A stretch of DNA of 64,000 nt from Closterium sp. NIES-65 (Eukaryota > Streptophyta > Zygnematophyceae > Desmidiales > Closteriaceae), in assembly GCA_948144175.1 (NCBI GenBank), contig CANXME010002057.1:395501-459500 (forward strand). The letters run 5' to 3'. The translations under genes were made by a program, and so were the position numbers. This document shows positions 10,072 through 20,816 of this stretch, piece after piece (the first letter of the stretch is position 1; each line of letters begins with the position of its first letter). Below the pieces are notes generated by a model, which saw nothing but the letters and a program-made list of their open reading frames with translations, searched no databases and was not told where the DNA came from.

Positions 10072-13000
10072 TCACTTTCCCACCTTGAACATGAAAGTAG
10101 CCCAGTTAGCCTCGTTAGTGCGCTCCTTCCCCGAAACATATTGCACCGTGGCCCAAGCGCTGCCCTGTGGATCTACACTAATCGATTGAGTCTCGCCAAA
10201 AGCAGCATACTTTCCTGACAAAACCTCAAGCGGGGCTTGGCCGGGGCCAACGGCAAATAAACTATTCCCCATAACTCCTTTCTGGTTTATGCGTACATAA
10301 GCCGCTGTAGGGAAGTACTCAGAGCCAATTAGTGTCGCTGCAAGAATGCCCCTTCCCTTGCTGGGATCCACAAAAATACAAAGAGGGCATGTAGGGAAAC
10401 AAGACGAGTGTGAGTGCAGGCAATCTCATGTTACAAGGGGAGGAGAGGGCAAAAGGAACAAAAACCCTATCACAAACCAAGACACAAGTGCATGTGCTTC
10501 CTCTGCTGCTTTTTCAAAAAGGCAACGAAAAGAGCTTGATTGAAACCACCCGTGCATAAGAAGACAATGAGTGCTTACCATCCCGCACTCACTAACCTGT
10601 TGAAGCCAATCACAGGGCTCAGAAGGCTCTGCCCCGGCACTCCATAAATCCCAAACTTCTTCACCAGGGTCGGAAACGACCTCTTCCCCCGCAGGAACGG
10701 CTGCAGCTTAACCAGCGCTACAGACGGCACTGAGGTCGGATCCAGGCTGTAGCCCGACGGAAACGCCATCCACACGTGCCCCTTGAACCATGCTACAGAC
10801 GTGGACGTCGGCGGAACCACATCCTGGGGAGTATCATACGGCGGCGGCCCAGGCTTTTGCTTGGCATAATCTGAATCGTAGTACGCGGGAGTGTTGATTA
10901 TGGAGTAGCGCAGCTGGAGCGTCGGGTGTGGGAGCATGAGAGAGGAGGTATCGGAGAGGGACCAGAGCGCGAGGGAGGTGTGCGGAAGGGGGAAGGTAAA
11001 GGAGATGTCGATACAGCCGAAGAAGACTTTGTCCTGGCCTTTGAAGCGGGAGAGGCGGGGGATTCGGGGGGACTGTGGCTCGAGGCCAAAGACAGGGAAG
11101 CTGTTGTAGTTGATCATGGGGATGGCAAAGCGCACCACTCGCTTGGAGGAGCGCAGATAGAGCTTTGGCTTGTGTATCGCACTGGAAGTGGGAAGGGGGA
11201 AGAGGGTTTGGGGGAAGAGAGGAGGGGGATGGAGGAGAAAAGGTTGGGGGACAAGAGAGGAGAAAAGGTTTTGGCTACTCTTTCTGCAAAGTAAAGCAAA
11301 TCTTTTTCTTGTCTCCCTCCCCTTCCCCCCTCCCGTTTCCCCTCTTTTGTCCTCCTGCCCGTCAAGTGCCCCAGCTTCCTCTGCGTGGCATACTGCCGGG
11401 TGGTGAGGTACACGCCAAAACCCCCCACCCTCCCCATCCCCTTCTACCCGTACGTGTAGTGTAGGCTATAATCCGCGTTATAGCGCACGTGACTCACTAT
11501 ATGTTGCTGCCGACGAAGCGCCCCAGCTTCCCCTGCATGGCATACTGCCGGGTGGTGAGGTACACTCCGTAGCGGTCCACTGTGATGCGAGGGGTGGCGC
11601 CCCAGTAGACCCTGCCGGGGTATCGCAACGGCGGGGCCGTGTCGTTGTGCGACTTCACCCCATCGTTGCTGTGGGGAGGGCGGGGCGGGCACAGGGACAC
11701 AGATAGAAGAACTTGAGTGGAGTGGAGTGATGCGAGGGGTGGCGCCCCAGTAGACCCTGCCGGGGTATCTCAGCGGCGGGGCCGTGTCGTTGTGCGACTT
11801 CACCCCGTCGTTGCTGTGGGGAGGGCGGAGTGCAGCAGGGGCACAGCAGGGGCGCAGCAGAGATGGAGGTTGAAAGCGGAATAGCAGGGGTGTGGGGTGT
11901 GAGATAAACGCCAAAGCGGTCCACCGTGATCCCTGGGGTCGCTTTTGAGTCGATTCAAAAGACACCGTGATCCCTGGGGTCGCTTTTGAGTCGATTCAAA
12001 AGACACCGTGATCCCTGGGGTCGCTTTTGAGTCGATTCAAAAGACACCGTGATCCCTGGGGTCGCTTTTGAGTCGATTCAAAAGACACCGTGATCCCTGG
12101 GGTCGCTTTTGAGTCGATTCAAAAGACACTGTGATCCCTGGGGTCGCTTTTGAGTCGATTCAAAAGACACCGTGATCCCTGGGGTCGCTTTTGAGTCGAT
12201 TCAAAAGACACCGTGATCCCTGGGGTCGCTTTTGAGTCGATTCAAAAGACACCGTGATCCCTGGGGTCGCTTTTGAGTCGATTCAAAAGACACCGTGATC
12301 CCTGGGGTCGCTTTTGAGTCGATTCAAAAGACACCGTGATCCCTGGGGTCGCTTTTGAGTCGATTCAAAAGACACCGTGATCCCTGGGGTCGCTTTTGAG
12401 TCGATTCAAAAGACACTGTGATCCCTGGGGTCGCTTTTGAGTCGATTCAAAAGACACTGTGATCCCTGGGGTCGCTTTTGAGTCGATTCAAAAGACACTG
12501 TGATCCCTGGGGTCGCTTTTGAGTCGATTCAAAAGACACTGTGATCCCTGGGGTCGCTCGCTCCCCAGTAGACCCGGCTGGAGTATCTCAAGGGAGGGGC
12601 CGTGTCGTTATGGGACTTTACTCCATCGTTGCTGTGGGGAGGGGAGGATAGAGTGGGAACAGGGACGCAGGGACAGAGGGACAAGGGAAAACACAGGGGA
12701 GAGAAGAACTGGGGAGAGGGCAAGCATACTCACACTCCTCATTCATACCTGGCGGGAATGATGAAGACGTTCCAGGTGACTTTTGAGTCGACTCAAAAGG
12801 AACTGCGGAGAGGGCAAGCATACCCACACTCCTCATTCATACCTGGCGGGAATGAAGAAGACGTTCCAGGCCATCATGGGCGTGAGGGCGGAGGAAGCAG
12901 CCACCACAATGGGAGAGATGACTACGTAAACCATACTCATACTCCTCGTTTATACCAGCATAACAGCCGAGGACAGGACCAATGTACCTGGCGGGAATGA

Positions 13001-16000
13001 AGAAGACGTTCCAGGCCATCATGGGCGTGAGGGCGGAGGAGGCGGCCACCACAATGCCGTACCCTGACGTGCTCCCATCCGCGTTCCTCCTCGTCTGCCC
13101 AAACCGGTCCCACTTGTTGCGATAACCACCCGACTGGCAGGGGTGGGAGGCACGGGGGGGAGGGAGGCAAGAGGGGTGGATAGGAAGAGGGGTGGGTGGG
13201 AAGAGGGGATGGAGGGGAAAGGGGGAGGGAGGCAAGAAGGGTGACTGATCTTCAGTTGAGAAGGGAGAAAGAGGCACCGGTGGCACACTGAATGAATGGA
13301 GGAAGCAGCCACCACTATGCCGTACCCTGACGTGCTCCCATCCGCGTTCCTCCTCGTCTGCCCAAACCGATCCCACTTGTCGCGATACTCACCCGAGTGA
13401 GAAGGGGCGAGGAGCAAGAGGGGAGGGAGGCAAGTGGAGTGGAAGGGAAGCGGGGAGGGAGGCAAGAGGGGAGGGAGGCAAGTGGGGTGGAAGGGAAGCG
13501 GGGAGGGAGGCAAGAGGGGAGGGAGGCAAGAGGGGAGGGAGGCAAGACGTGTGGTTGATCTTCAGGTGAGAGAGGAGAAAAAGCCACTGGTGGCACAATG
13601 ATAGGACGATACCCACCGGACTGGCAGGGACAGGCGGGAAGTGGGATGGGCGGCAAGAGGGGGTAGGAGGGAAAGAGGGGTGGGAGGGAAAGAGGGGTGG
13701 AAGGGAAGAAGGGTGGTGGACAACTGGCTAGAAGAGGAGGGAATTCGCCCTTCAAAGATTCTCCAATAGGAACATAAGTTCCGCGTAGCCCCACCCCTAT
13801 CGAAAAAGCGAAGAGGGTGAAAGAGTGCGAGAAGCGTGAGAGAGAGCGAGGAGGGGCGGAGAAAGAGAGCACTCACGAGCCATGCAGCAGCAAGGAAGAA
13901 TCGGCCTGACGAGGCGTCAAAGACGCACGAGGCCTTGTTGATGAAGTCGCCCGGGCGGGTGAAACCTACTGCTATTAGAAGTATCAAGAGAGATAGAGCG
14001 GGCACTTACAAGCCATGCAGCGGCAAGAAAGAAACGGCCTGAAGAGGCGTCAAACACGCACGAGGCCTTGTTGATGAAGTCGCCCGGGCGGGTGGAGTTG
14101 GCCGGCATTACTCCAAAGAACTGCGGGGAGAGGGGGGGGGGGGGGTGAGTGGGTTGGGTTGGAGAGGGGTGGGAGAGCAGAGGAAGAAGGCTTAAGGGTG
14201 AGGATGGGTGTCCGGAAATCGCCTGGGCGGGTGGAGTTGGTTGGCATCACTTCAAAAACTGAGTGAAAGGGGGGAGAGGGAAGGGAGGAGAGGGTGGGGG
14301 GGGGGGGGAAGAAAGGCGGGGGGGGGGGGGGGGGGGGGGGGGGAGAGGGTTGGGAGGGAGGATAGGGTTGAGGGCAGTGGGGAGAGGGGCGGGCGTGGTT
14401 GTGCGCGACGGGTGGGGAGGGAGAGAATGGACGGATGAAGCATGGAGAGACGGAAGCAGTCTCTCAGCCGAGAGGAGTTGGCAGCGTGTTTGGACCATTG
14501 TGCATGTAGGACGGCTGCCTGCCTGTGCCTGCCTGCCTGAAAGGCTCAGCGTGAAAGGGCATGGGGGAGTGCAACATGGTGCAACATGGTGCAAGTAGGA
14601 CAAAAGGTTGTTTTTGTTTGGAGTGGAGCGGGGGAGTGGTGGTGAAGGAAGGGAAGGGGAAGATGAGGTGAATGAAGACGATGGCAGACGAATGGGGAGT
14701 GGGAGATGATGGATAAATAGGGGATGACTGATGGGGCATGGGGATGGGGCATGCTGAATAAAAAATGGGGGACAATGGGGTATGGCTAGTGGGGCATGGC
14801 TAGTGGGGCACGGATGGTGGGGCATGGCTAGTGCTGGTGGAAAAGGCAGCACACTGTACTGGGGCGGCACGGCAACAGCAGCATGCATACCTCGTTGAGA
14901 GGTTGTGGCAGACGGACTATCTTGCCCCGCTTGTTGTAAATCACAATGGCTGTAGCACACAGGACGAGTGCAGAGCGGCAAATGCCGAGGGTCAAATGAA
15001 GCAACAAATGCGGAGGACAGATTAGCTGGTGTGAATTGGAGCTGATAGGACTGACAGAATGGACCAGAAACCTGAACATGGACCTGATGGTATAGGACAA
15101 ATAGCTGCGCAGAGAACCTGAAACAGTATTAAGGGAAGCACAGTTCTATTGTCCTTTCAGGTGTATGTCTCTTGCAAGCACCGGACTGCATCACTCAACA
15201 CAGCACTGTATCCCTAGACACCGCACTGCATTGCTCACCGTAGTTGACGATCTGCACGATGTACAGCCTGCCAACGCACACAGCAGAGTCGGGAATCCAT
15301 GGATCGAACTGCGGGGAAGAAAGAAGGAACGGGAGGAGATGCGATGGAAGCATAGAAATAATGCCACTTTATGACATGAGGACTACTGTTCACTTATTCA
15401 GTTTATCGGCGTCAATAGTGCCGTTTCACTACACTGCACAGCATAGAAATAATGCCACTTTATCATTTCAAGCTTCAACGCTCGCTCACCACCTGACGAC
15501 TTTCCTGAATACCTTTCCTGTCTCCCCACCTGAAACAGTATCTTACCACCTGACTAACACTCTTGCTGCACCCGAATGCAGCTGCTGCTTCACCCAAACA
15601 TCACTTCAGTCACCCTCCTAAGTGCCGCTCCTGTCTCACCTGAGTGCCGCTGTAAGCATGGTTCACACCAGCCACCAGCTGTCGCTTCCCAGAGATGCCC
15701 TTAAAGCCCAGCTTCGGCTGGCTGTCAAGCACGCCTAACGGCGTGGCCTCGGTGTACTGTACCGCCGGCGTCACTGTCGCCGTGCCTGCCTTTCTAAACG
15801 CGCTGTTCTGTAACGAGGACAAACGCAAGGAGGTCACGAAGCCCACAAGTATCAGGAGCAAGTTCGGCGTCAGGGAGAGAGCGGGATTGGCTGAGTCACA
15901 AGGACGTCCCATGAACGTCAGCGGGATTAATTGCTTATAGCTCTATCTAGAGTGCTTCAGTGAATGAATGCTTAAGGACTCAAGTGCTGGAGTGCGCATT

Positions 16001-16828
16001 GCCGAATGTTCGGGTAGACGCTAAAGACGCTAACCCCGCACTCAGTCAGGCAAAGCTACATGTCAAAAGAATTGACTTGCCTACGAAAATAAGAAGTCCT
16101 TATTTAGGGATTGCTGGACTGACATTGCGTGGAAGATAGATGTTCGACTGCTCGCCAAACTCGTTGGCTGCGACAGTGTTGGCGACGCCCGCGGCGCCTG
16201 ACGCTCCTCCTGCGAGCCTTCGCATAGCGGCTTCGCGAGCCTGGATTCGCTGCTCTAGATCGACGGTCAGGAGATGTTCGTACAACCCCCGCGATCTACG
16301 CTGCTGTTCTCTCACCTGCCAGTTCTCTAAAGGAACCTCCTCCCTCTCCTCCACCTCCTCCTCCACTCCCCCCTCCTCCACTGCCTCCCCTAGTACCGCC
16401 GAAGCCTTTTGCTTCGCTACTGCTTGTCTCACTCGTGTCTCCTGGTTCTTCTGCTGCTCTATTAATCGTTGAAGACCGGAAATAGGATTTGCTGACAGTA
16501 ACGAGTTCTTCAGTTGTGACTTCATCGAAGGTTGAATGTCTGTCGGAGTTGACTCCGGGGACTGATTTTGATTGCCGGATTGCTGCTGCCATTTCACAGT
16601 ACTGGGTCCTTTTAATGATTGACCTTCTATCGGGGCATTGACACGTGTCGTTGTGCTAGTGGACGGCGGAGGAGGTATGACGTTCTTTAGACGAGCCGTT
16701 CCCGCGAAAATAAGTCGGTCGGAAAAACGATAAAACGACACCCTGTCGCAGTCACAGGGGTCTGCTGTGAAGCATATAAACGTTAGCGCTAGGAAAACCC
16801 ACACCCTAGTTTGCAAAGTTGGAGCCAT
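10072..16828 (-). CDS. Secreted protein of unknown family, 9 exons
   Basis: I do not recognise this family. Exons (minus): 16828-16124, 15807-15640, 15308-15239, 14949-14891, 14120-14010, 13133-12988, 11668-11498, 11181-10597, 10360-10072. All phases agree and join to about 767 aa with stop TGA at 10072-10074. The first donor is GTCAGT. The N-terminus has a hydrophobic core (VWVFLALTFICF) typical of a signal peptide, followed by a Cys-rich DPCDCD. Residues of about 50-235 are polar, Gln/Glu/Arg-rich and partly coiled-coil. From residue 236 on there are repeated short beta-type blocks (GRLYIVQIVN, SGRFFLAAAW, GYGIVVAAS, GSAWATVQYVS), which suggests a beta-propeller-like ectodomain; that is inference. 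The ATG is the first of a 242-codon open frame. Introns 5 and 6 hold many exon ghosts and a 41-bp minisatellite. Confidence 0.7.
11357..11418 (-). repeat. Ghost of exon 7 (3' part) of the secreted-protein gene
   Basis: Repeats about 11510-11570 of exon 7 (encoding VYLTTRQYAMQGKLG) with substitutions. It lies in intron 7, downstream of the real exon. Confidence 0.8.
11725..11823 (-). repeat. Ghost of exon 7 (5' part) of the secreted-protein gene
   Basis: Very close copy of 11578-11672, including the CCCCACAG acceptor and the codons for NDGVKSHNDTAPPLRYPGRV. It lies in intron 6, just upstream of the real exon 7 (11668-11498). Confidence 0.9.
11903..12643 (-). repeat. Second ghost of exon 7, split by a 41-bp minisatellite
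   Basis: The two ends, 11903-11941 and 12555-12643, together repeat exon 7 from its acceptor (12643 side) to the GVYLT codons. The middle is replaced by the 41-bp tandem array. The 12555-12643 part is more diverged than the neighbouring ghost at 11725-11823. Confidence 0.85.
11922..12558. repeat. 41-bp minisatellite, about 15.5 near-perfect copies
   Basis: The unit is CACCGTGATCCCTGGGGTCG followed by CTTTTGAGTCGATTCAAAAGA. The first half is ghost-exon sequence; the second half is a near-palindrome. Units differ only at one position (CACCGTG or CACTGTG). The period is not a multiple of three. The array lies in intron 6 of the secreted-protein gene. Confidence 0.97.
12748..12912 (-). repeat. 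Ghosts of exon 6 (3' part), one broken by a palindrome
   Basis: 12748-12779 and 12841-12912 both repeat the 3' end of exon 6 (12988-13060; encoding MMAWNVFFIPAR). The first copy stops abruptly at CTTTTGAGTCGACTCAAAAG (12780-12799), a perfect 20-bp palindrome. The same palindrome, with one change, is the second half of the 41-bp minisatellite unit. Confidence 0.88.
13296..13396 (-). repeat. Ghost of exon 6 (5' part)
   Basis: Close copy of 13040-13138 (encoding WDRFGQTRRNADGSTSGYGI), with the reading frame kept and a few changes near the 5' end. It lies in intron 5. The surrounding 13140-13760 is GGGAGGCAAG-type purine-rich repeat. Confidence 0.9.
13884..13968 (-). repeat. Ghost of exon 5 (3' part)
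   Basis: Copy of 14010-14098 (encoding RPGDFINKASCVFDASSGRF) with a GTGAGT donor, lying downstream of the real exon 5 (14120-14010). It lacks the first codons of the exon (FFGVMPANS). Confidence 0.9.
14213..14345. repeat. Third exon-5 ghost (5' part) and a poly-G tract
   Basis: 14213-14262 repeats the acceptor and 5' codons of exon 5 (encoding VMPTNSTRPGDF). Beside it, 14296-14343 is almost pure G with one short interruption, a region likely to form G-quadruplexes and prone to sequencing error. Confidence 0.8.
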
Positions 16829-17040
16829 TAAGTGCGATTATAGTGTGTAAGGACGACTAGGTTCGCCAACGCGGACGGCTGAAGGGAACTCATCAGTCCA
16901 CTCCTGTCCATCAAACTTGCAAGCTGGGAATTAAGCACCATAACCTACCATGCACCATAACCCGTACTGGCAATAAGCGCTAAGTGCTGAATCAGTGGTG
17001 TGGTCTAATCAAGGGAATTGCTCGCCCTTGAGAGCAGCTG
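16829..17040. promoter_or_regulatory. Upstream flank of the secreted-protein gene
   Basis: Short non-coding stretch between the ATG at 16828 and the MITE at 17044. It should hold the core promoter, but I see no convincing TATA box. Confidence 0.35.
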
Positions 17041-17043
17041 TTA

Positions 17044-17533
17044 GGGCGCGTCAGATCCGTTACAAGGTGATTTGGCCGGAATTTGGTCGACAATTTGGTC
17101 GACAATATCTTTCGCCAAAGTCGACAAAATGGTCGACTTCAATAACGACCATATCCGGCCACATTTACAGGGCCGAAAAATCTGACACATTTGGTGGCCG
17201 ATTTGATGGCCGCTTTGCAAATGTGTCAGATTTGCAGTTCGCCAGGGTCGCCGGATTGTGCGACGGAATCGCAGATGCAGTACTTGTGTGACACGTTGCG
17301 TCGCACAAGTTGGCGACGTCGCGTAGTGACTGTAGCGATCTCAGGTTGACAAATTGGTCGACTTTCGAGTCGACTGCACGTCGGAACTCTGTCGAATGCT
17401 GAACCGGCCATCAGTTTTTTTACAAATGGCCGGATTTGACGAACTCTCTGAAAATCTTTGCGGATGTCGCGAATGTGCTTCCTCTGCTAATTCCGGCCGG
17501 CCGGATTTTTCCGACAACGGATCTGACGCGCCC
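17044..17533. mobile_element. PIF/Harbinger-like MITE (490 bp)
   Basis: The ends GGGCGCGTCAGATCCGTT (17044-17061) and its exact reverse complement (17516-17533) form terminal inverted repeats. Similarity continues inward (GGCCGGAATT on the left; its reverse complement near 17491-17500). TTA at 17041-17043 and 17534-17536 is a 3-bp target-site duplication, the type made by PIF/Harbinger transposases. The interior has many GGTCGAC/GTCGACC motifs and an internal 12-bp stem (17181-17192 with 17219-17230). It has no transposase, so it is non-autonomous. A plus-strand open frame across its right end is not considered a gene. Confidence 0.85.
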
Positions 17534-17536
17534 TTA

Positions 17537-18000
17537 GGAAGGAGAAGCATCCAGAAGTCCAGAAGGGCAAAAAGCAGCTCGACCTGCAATCTATTGGGGG
17601 TTGGTTGGGGAGAGAGCAGTCATTGGCGAAACGTGCGAAAAGAAACTGGGGAGTCCGACGAACCTCGCGGCTCTCGACTCGATGGTGCCCTCATTTCGCG
17701 ACCAAAATGGTCGAGAACTTGCTCGTGTACAGAAAAAGGTGACAAATCTCGTCAGCACCAGGGTTTCCTGAAAAGTAGGTGTACGCTTTTGAATATCCCA
17801 GACAGAACTGTTGTTCCTGCCCAGAGTCCTTCATGCTGCAAGCTCCAGACTCGGGTTCCTACTGTTGGTCCAAGCTATTGTTGGAAATCAGCACAGACTA
17901 AGAATTTCAACTGCTTTCAAGTTTCACGCACTTAGCTTCTGGGTGTTCTCCGTGTCCAGCCCGACAAGTGCCGAAACAAATAATGTACACCGTCCCTCAC
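17537..18000. other. Intergenic, nothing recognised
   Basis: Non-repetitive sequence between the MITE and the foldback element. No coding signal is evident. Confidence 0.5.
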
Positions 18001-18218
18001 AACGTGGTGCGGAACCCCTCGGGACGGAACGGGACGGGTCTGGACGGCTTTCAACCACTCACAACCGTTTCAACACAGTTTGAACCAATTTGCACCACGG
18101 TTGTGGGGCGTGCCAGGGCGTGCCAATGCGCGCACCAATTTCGCGGTGCAAATTGTTTTTCAACGGTGCTGAATGGTTCCGACCCGACCGTCCCGCCCCG
18201 ATGCGTTCCCCACCACGT
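18001..18218. repeat. Imperfect foldback element
   Basis: The left arm (about 18001-18097) and right arm (about 18132-18218) are imperfect inverted copies. ACGTGGTGCGGAAC...TCGGGACGG pairs with the right end, and AACCGTTTCAACA...AATTTGCACC pairs with GGTGCAAATTGTTTTTCAAC. The whole would fold into one long hairpin. No clear target duplication was found, so it could be an old MITE or a hairpin-RNA locus. Confidence 0.6.
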
Positions 18219-18531
18219 CCTTATGTACCCGTCTTCACTAGGCACCCCTTTCGTGCCTCCGCACCGCAGCCTACTCATGGACACGTGGATCGACAACTCC
18301 TGCCGCACGGCCAAGAGCCTCACACGAACCTCGTGTTTGCACCGAATGCAATCCAACGGCCCACAGCAATCTGACTGAACAAGCAGGTTGAGAAAATGTG
18401 AGAAAGGGTTTCGTGACTGGGGGCATGGCGAGGGAGCAGCATTTGGGTTGGGGGTCAATGCGAATGGAAAGAAACAAAATCCCGCACCACCAATCATCCA
18501 AAGTCGCTAAAGCGGATAAGCGAAATCTAAA
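18219..18531. other. Left flank of the chromovirus insertion
   Basis: No gene recognised. The 5 bp before the LTR (18527-18531, CTAAA) match ATAAA at 50927-50931 in four of five positions, a probable aged target-site duplication. Confidence 0.5.
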
Positions 18532-18862
18532 TGTTACGAGTGCAGTTGAGTGAACGAACTATAATTGCACTATCGAAGCAAGAGTACAATGAGCGAAGGC
18601 ATGAGCGAAGAATATATAGCGAAACTACAGTGGTAATGGTAATGGACTGTGGTTGTCGCGTGACGGGCCTGGGACTGAGGTTGGAAAAAGTGTCGAAGCG
18701 GAGGCCCGGAGCGCGGGTTACTCGCCGAGCCGTGAGGTCGGGGTGCGACGTGCGAAGATGGCGGGCGGATTGTCGATGCGAGGATTGCGAGTGGTAACGG
18801 TGCTGACTGTGGTGCTACAGTGATGTGCGCGTTGAGCAGAGATGCGAAGTAAGGAAAGTGGA
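18532..18862 (-). repeat. 3' LTR of the chromovirus
   Basis: Aligns to 50585-50926 over nearly its whole length. It begins TGTTACGAGTGCA on the plus strand. The inner boundary near 18862 is uncertain, because the two copies diverge after AAGGAAA. Confidence 0.88.
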
Positions 18863-20398
18863 CCCAATTTTCTTCGGTGGGTGTACGGTCCTTCCAGCGG
18901 AGTAAAAGCTCGATCCTTCGGGCTCCTCGAGTGTCGCGAACTCTGTGACTCAGGATTTTATCGGGGGTGATGATTGGTTCAGTCGGTGGTCGTGTCATGC
19001 TGGCTGGGCGATTGCGTGGCAGTTGGCTCGTGGACGGGACGTAAGGGCGAAGCAGGCTGACGTGGAACGAGGGGCTGATGTACCAACAGCGAGGAGGAGG
19101 TGGGCGGTGACAGGTGTAAGCATGTGGCTTATTCGAAATGGCCCGCAGTATCGGGGGCGGAGTTTCGGGGTGATGGGCTGTCACAGATTTTGGGTGTCGA
19201 GCAAAACTAAGTCGTCGGGCTGGTAAGTGACATGTCTGCGGCGGCGGTCGGCGTTGCGTCTAACGATAATGTTAGCTTTTTTAATTGCGTCTGCTGCCCT
19301 GGTCCGTGCTGCTTGCAAAATTTCGACGGACTGTTGCGCGCGTAGAACCGGGTTGTCGGGATTCGGGGTCATAGGTACTGTTGGGTCTTGTCCGTGATTC
19401 AGGTAAAACGGTGACTATTGGGTCGTGGCGGATGGGGCGTTGTTGTATGCGAGTTCGACGAGTGGCAGTTGCTGTTCCTACGTGTTTGGGTCGTCGCACG
19501 TGGCCCGGATGAGCTGTTCCATGGTCTGATTTGTCCGTTCTGTCTGTCCGTCTGTTTCGGGGTGGTACGATGAACTAAACTGTGGTCGTTTGCCGAACTG
19601 CTGCCACAGGTTCCGCCAGAAGTTGCTGGTGAATTTCGTGTCTCTGTCGCTGATGATTGATGCTGGTATCTCGTGCAGTCGAACGACGGTAGAGATGAAG
19701 AGGCGGGATGTTTCTTCGGCTGTGATTGATTTTTTGCAGGCTGCGAAGTGTGCCATTTTCGTCAGTCGATCGACGACGACCAGGATCGCGTCATTTCCAC
19801 TTGCCCCGGCCGGTAACCCCGTGACGAAGTCCATCGTCACCTGCTGCCAAGCACGTTCTGGAGGTGGGATTGGCTGCAACTGTCCCACCGGCCGCTTCCG
19901 TGTTGACTTCATGATCTGGCAAGTGGGACACGATGCCACGTGGCGCTGCACGTCGGTCAACATTTCGGGCCAGTAATAATACCGCTGCAGCTGCTGCCGT
20001 GTTTTCTCTGCCCCGAAATGTCCCGGGGTAACCCCGTCATGTGCCTCCTGTAATAGTAATTCCCGTAGCAGTGTGTACCCTCGTACCCAGATGCCGTCTG
20101 TCCCGACTTTTACGTAATAGACTCCCTTGGCTGCTGCGAACTGCTGCGAATTGCCTCCTGTGAAGAATGGGTCTGTTTGATATCCGTGGGTAAATAATCC
20201 TGTCAGTAGCGGGCTGGTCTGGGCGAGTAGAATTGCGTGGATCTGGGCAGTGGGGCGGGTCAGTGCGTCAGCGATGTTCGAGGCTCCCTTTTTGTAAGTG
20301 ACCGTATAGTGAAAGTTGGACTCGAGGAAATCGAGCCAGCGAATCTGTCGTAGTTTGAGGTGTGGCTTTGCGCGAAGGTACTGTAGTGATTTATGGTC
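18570..20398 (-). pseudogene. Chromovirus RNase H end, integrase and chromodomain
   Basis: Continues the RNase H (DHKSLQYLRAKPHLKLRQIRWL), then integrase with its zinc-binding HHCC region (CPTCQ near 19920), the DDE triad (MDFVTG; ISDRDTKF; TDGQTERTNQ) and a C-terminal domain. The tail has ILSHRVRDT and ELLLRWKDRTPTEENW, the core of a chromodomain, at about 18960-18855. A frameshift near 19480 separates the catalytic core from the C-terminal domain. The open frame carrying the chromodomain runs on through the 3' LTR to 18570. Confidence 0.88.
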
Positions 20399-20816
20399 TG
20401 TCCTGTTGAGATAGAGGCGAGGAATGATGCACTATGAAATGAAACAAGTACAAGTACCAACCCTAATTGGGTTGTACCTGTGAGAATAAGCGAACAGGAA
20501 TGAATGAACTAGCAGTGAAATGAGTACAAGTAGGAAACCCTAGAATTGTGTACCCCCTATTGGCTAACCCACTGTAGCCTACACAAGCATAACATATATA
20601 ATGTTTGACACACCCCCATAGGCAAAGTGGGGGAGAACAAGGGGTCACAAGACCAGTCAAGCAAAGCAAAGCAAGCTCAGGGTGGATCACAAAGTCACCA
20701 CACAGTCCGAGCACAAGAGCAGGGCCAGAGGCCAGTTCACATGCAGGAGTACAGACATATATATAAAACTAGACAAGCAAGAGCAGGTATATATATATGT
20801 CACAGTACAAGTGAAG

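Noticed and set aside
11922..12558. CRISPR-like array
   Set aside because: The 41-bp units are directly adjacent with no variable spacers, and the setting is an intron of a eukaryotic gene.
14296..14343. Functional G-quadruplex switch
   Set aside because: A pure G run could fold, but such runs are common in these introns and nothing ties it to a function.
17354..17935. 193-codon plus-strand open frame
   Set aside because: Its first part lies in the MITE and the rest has no family resemblance.
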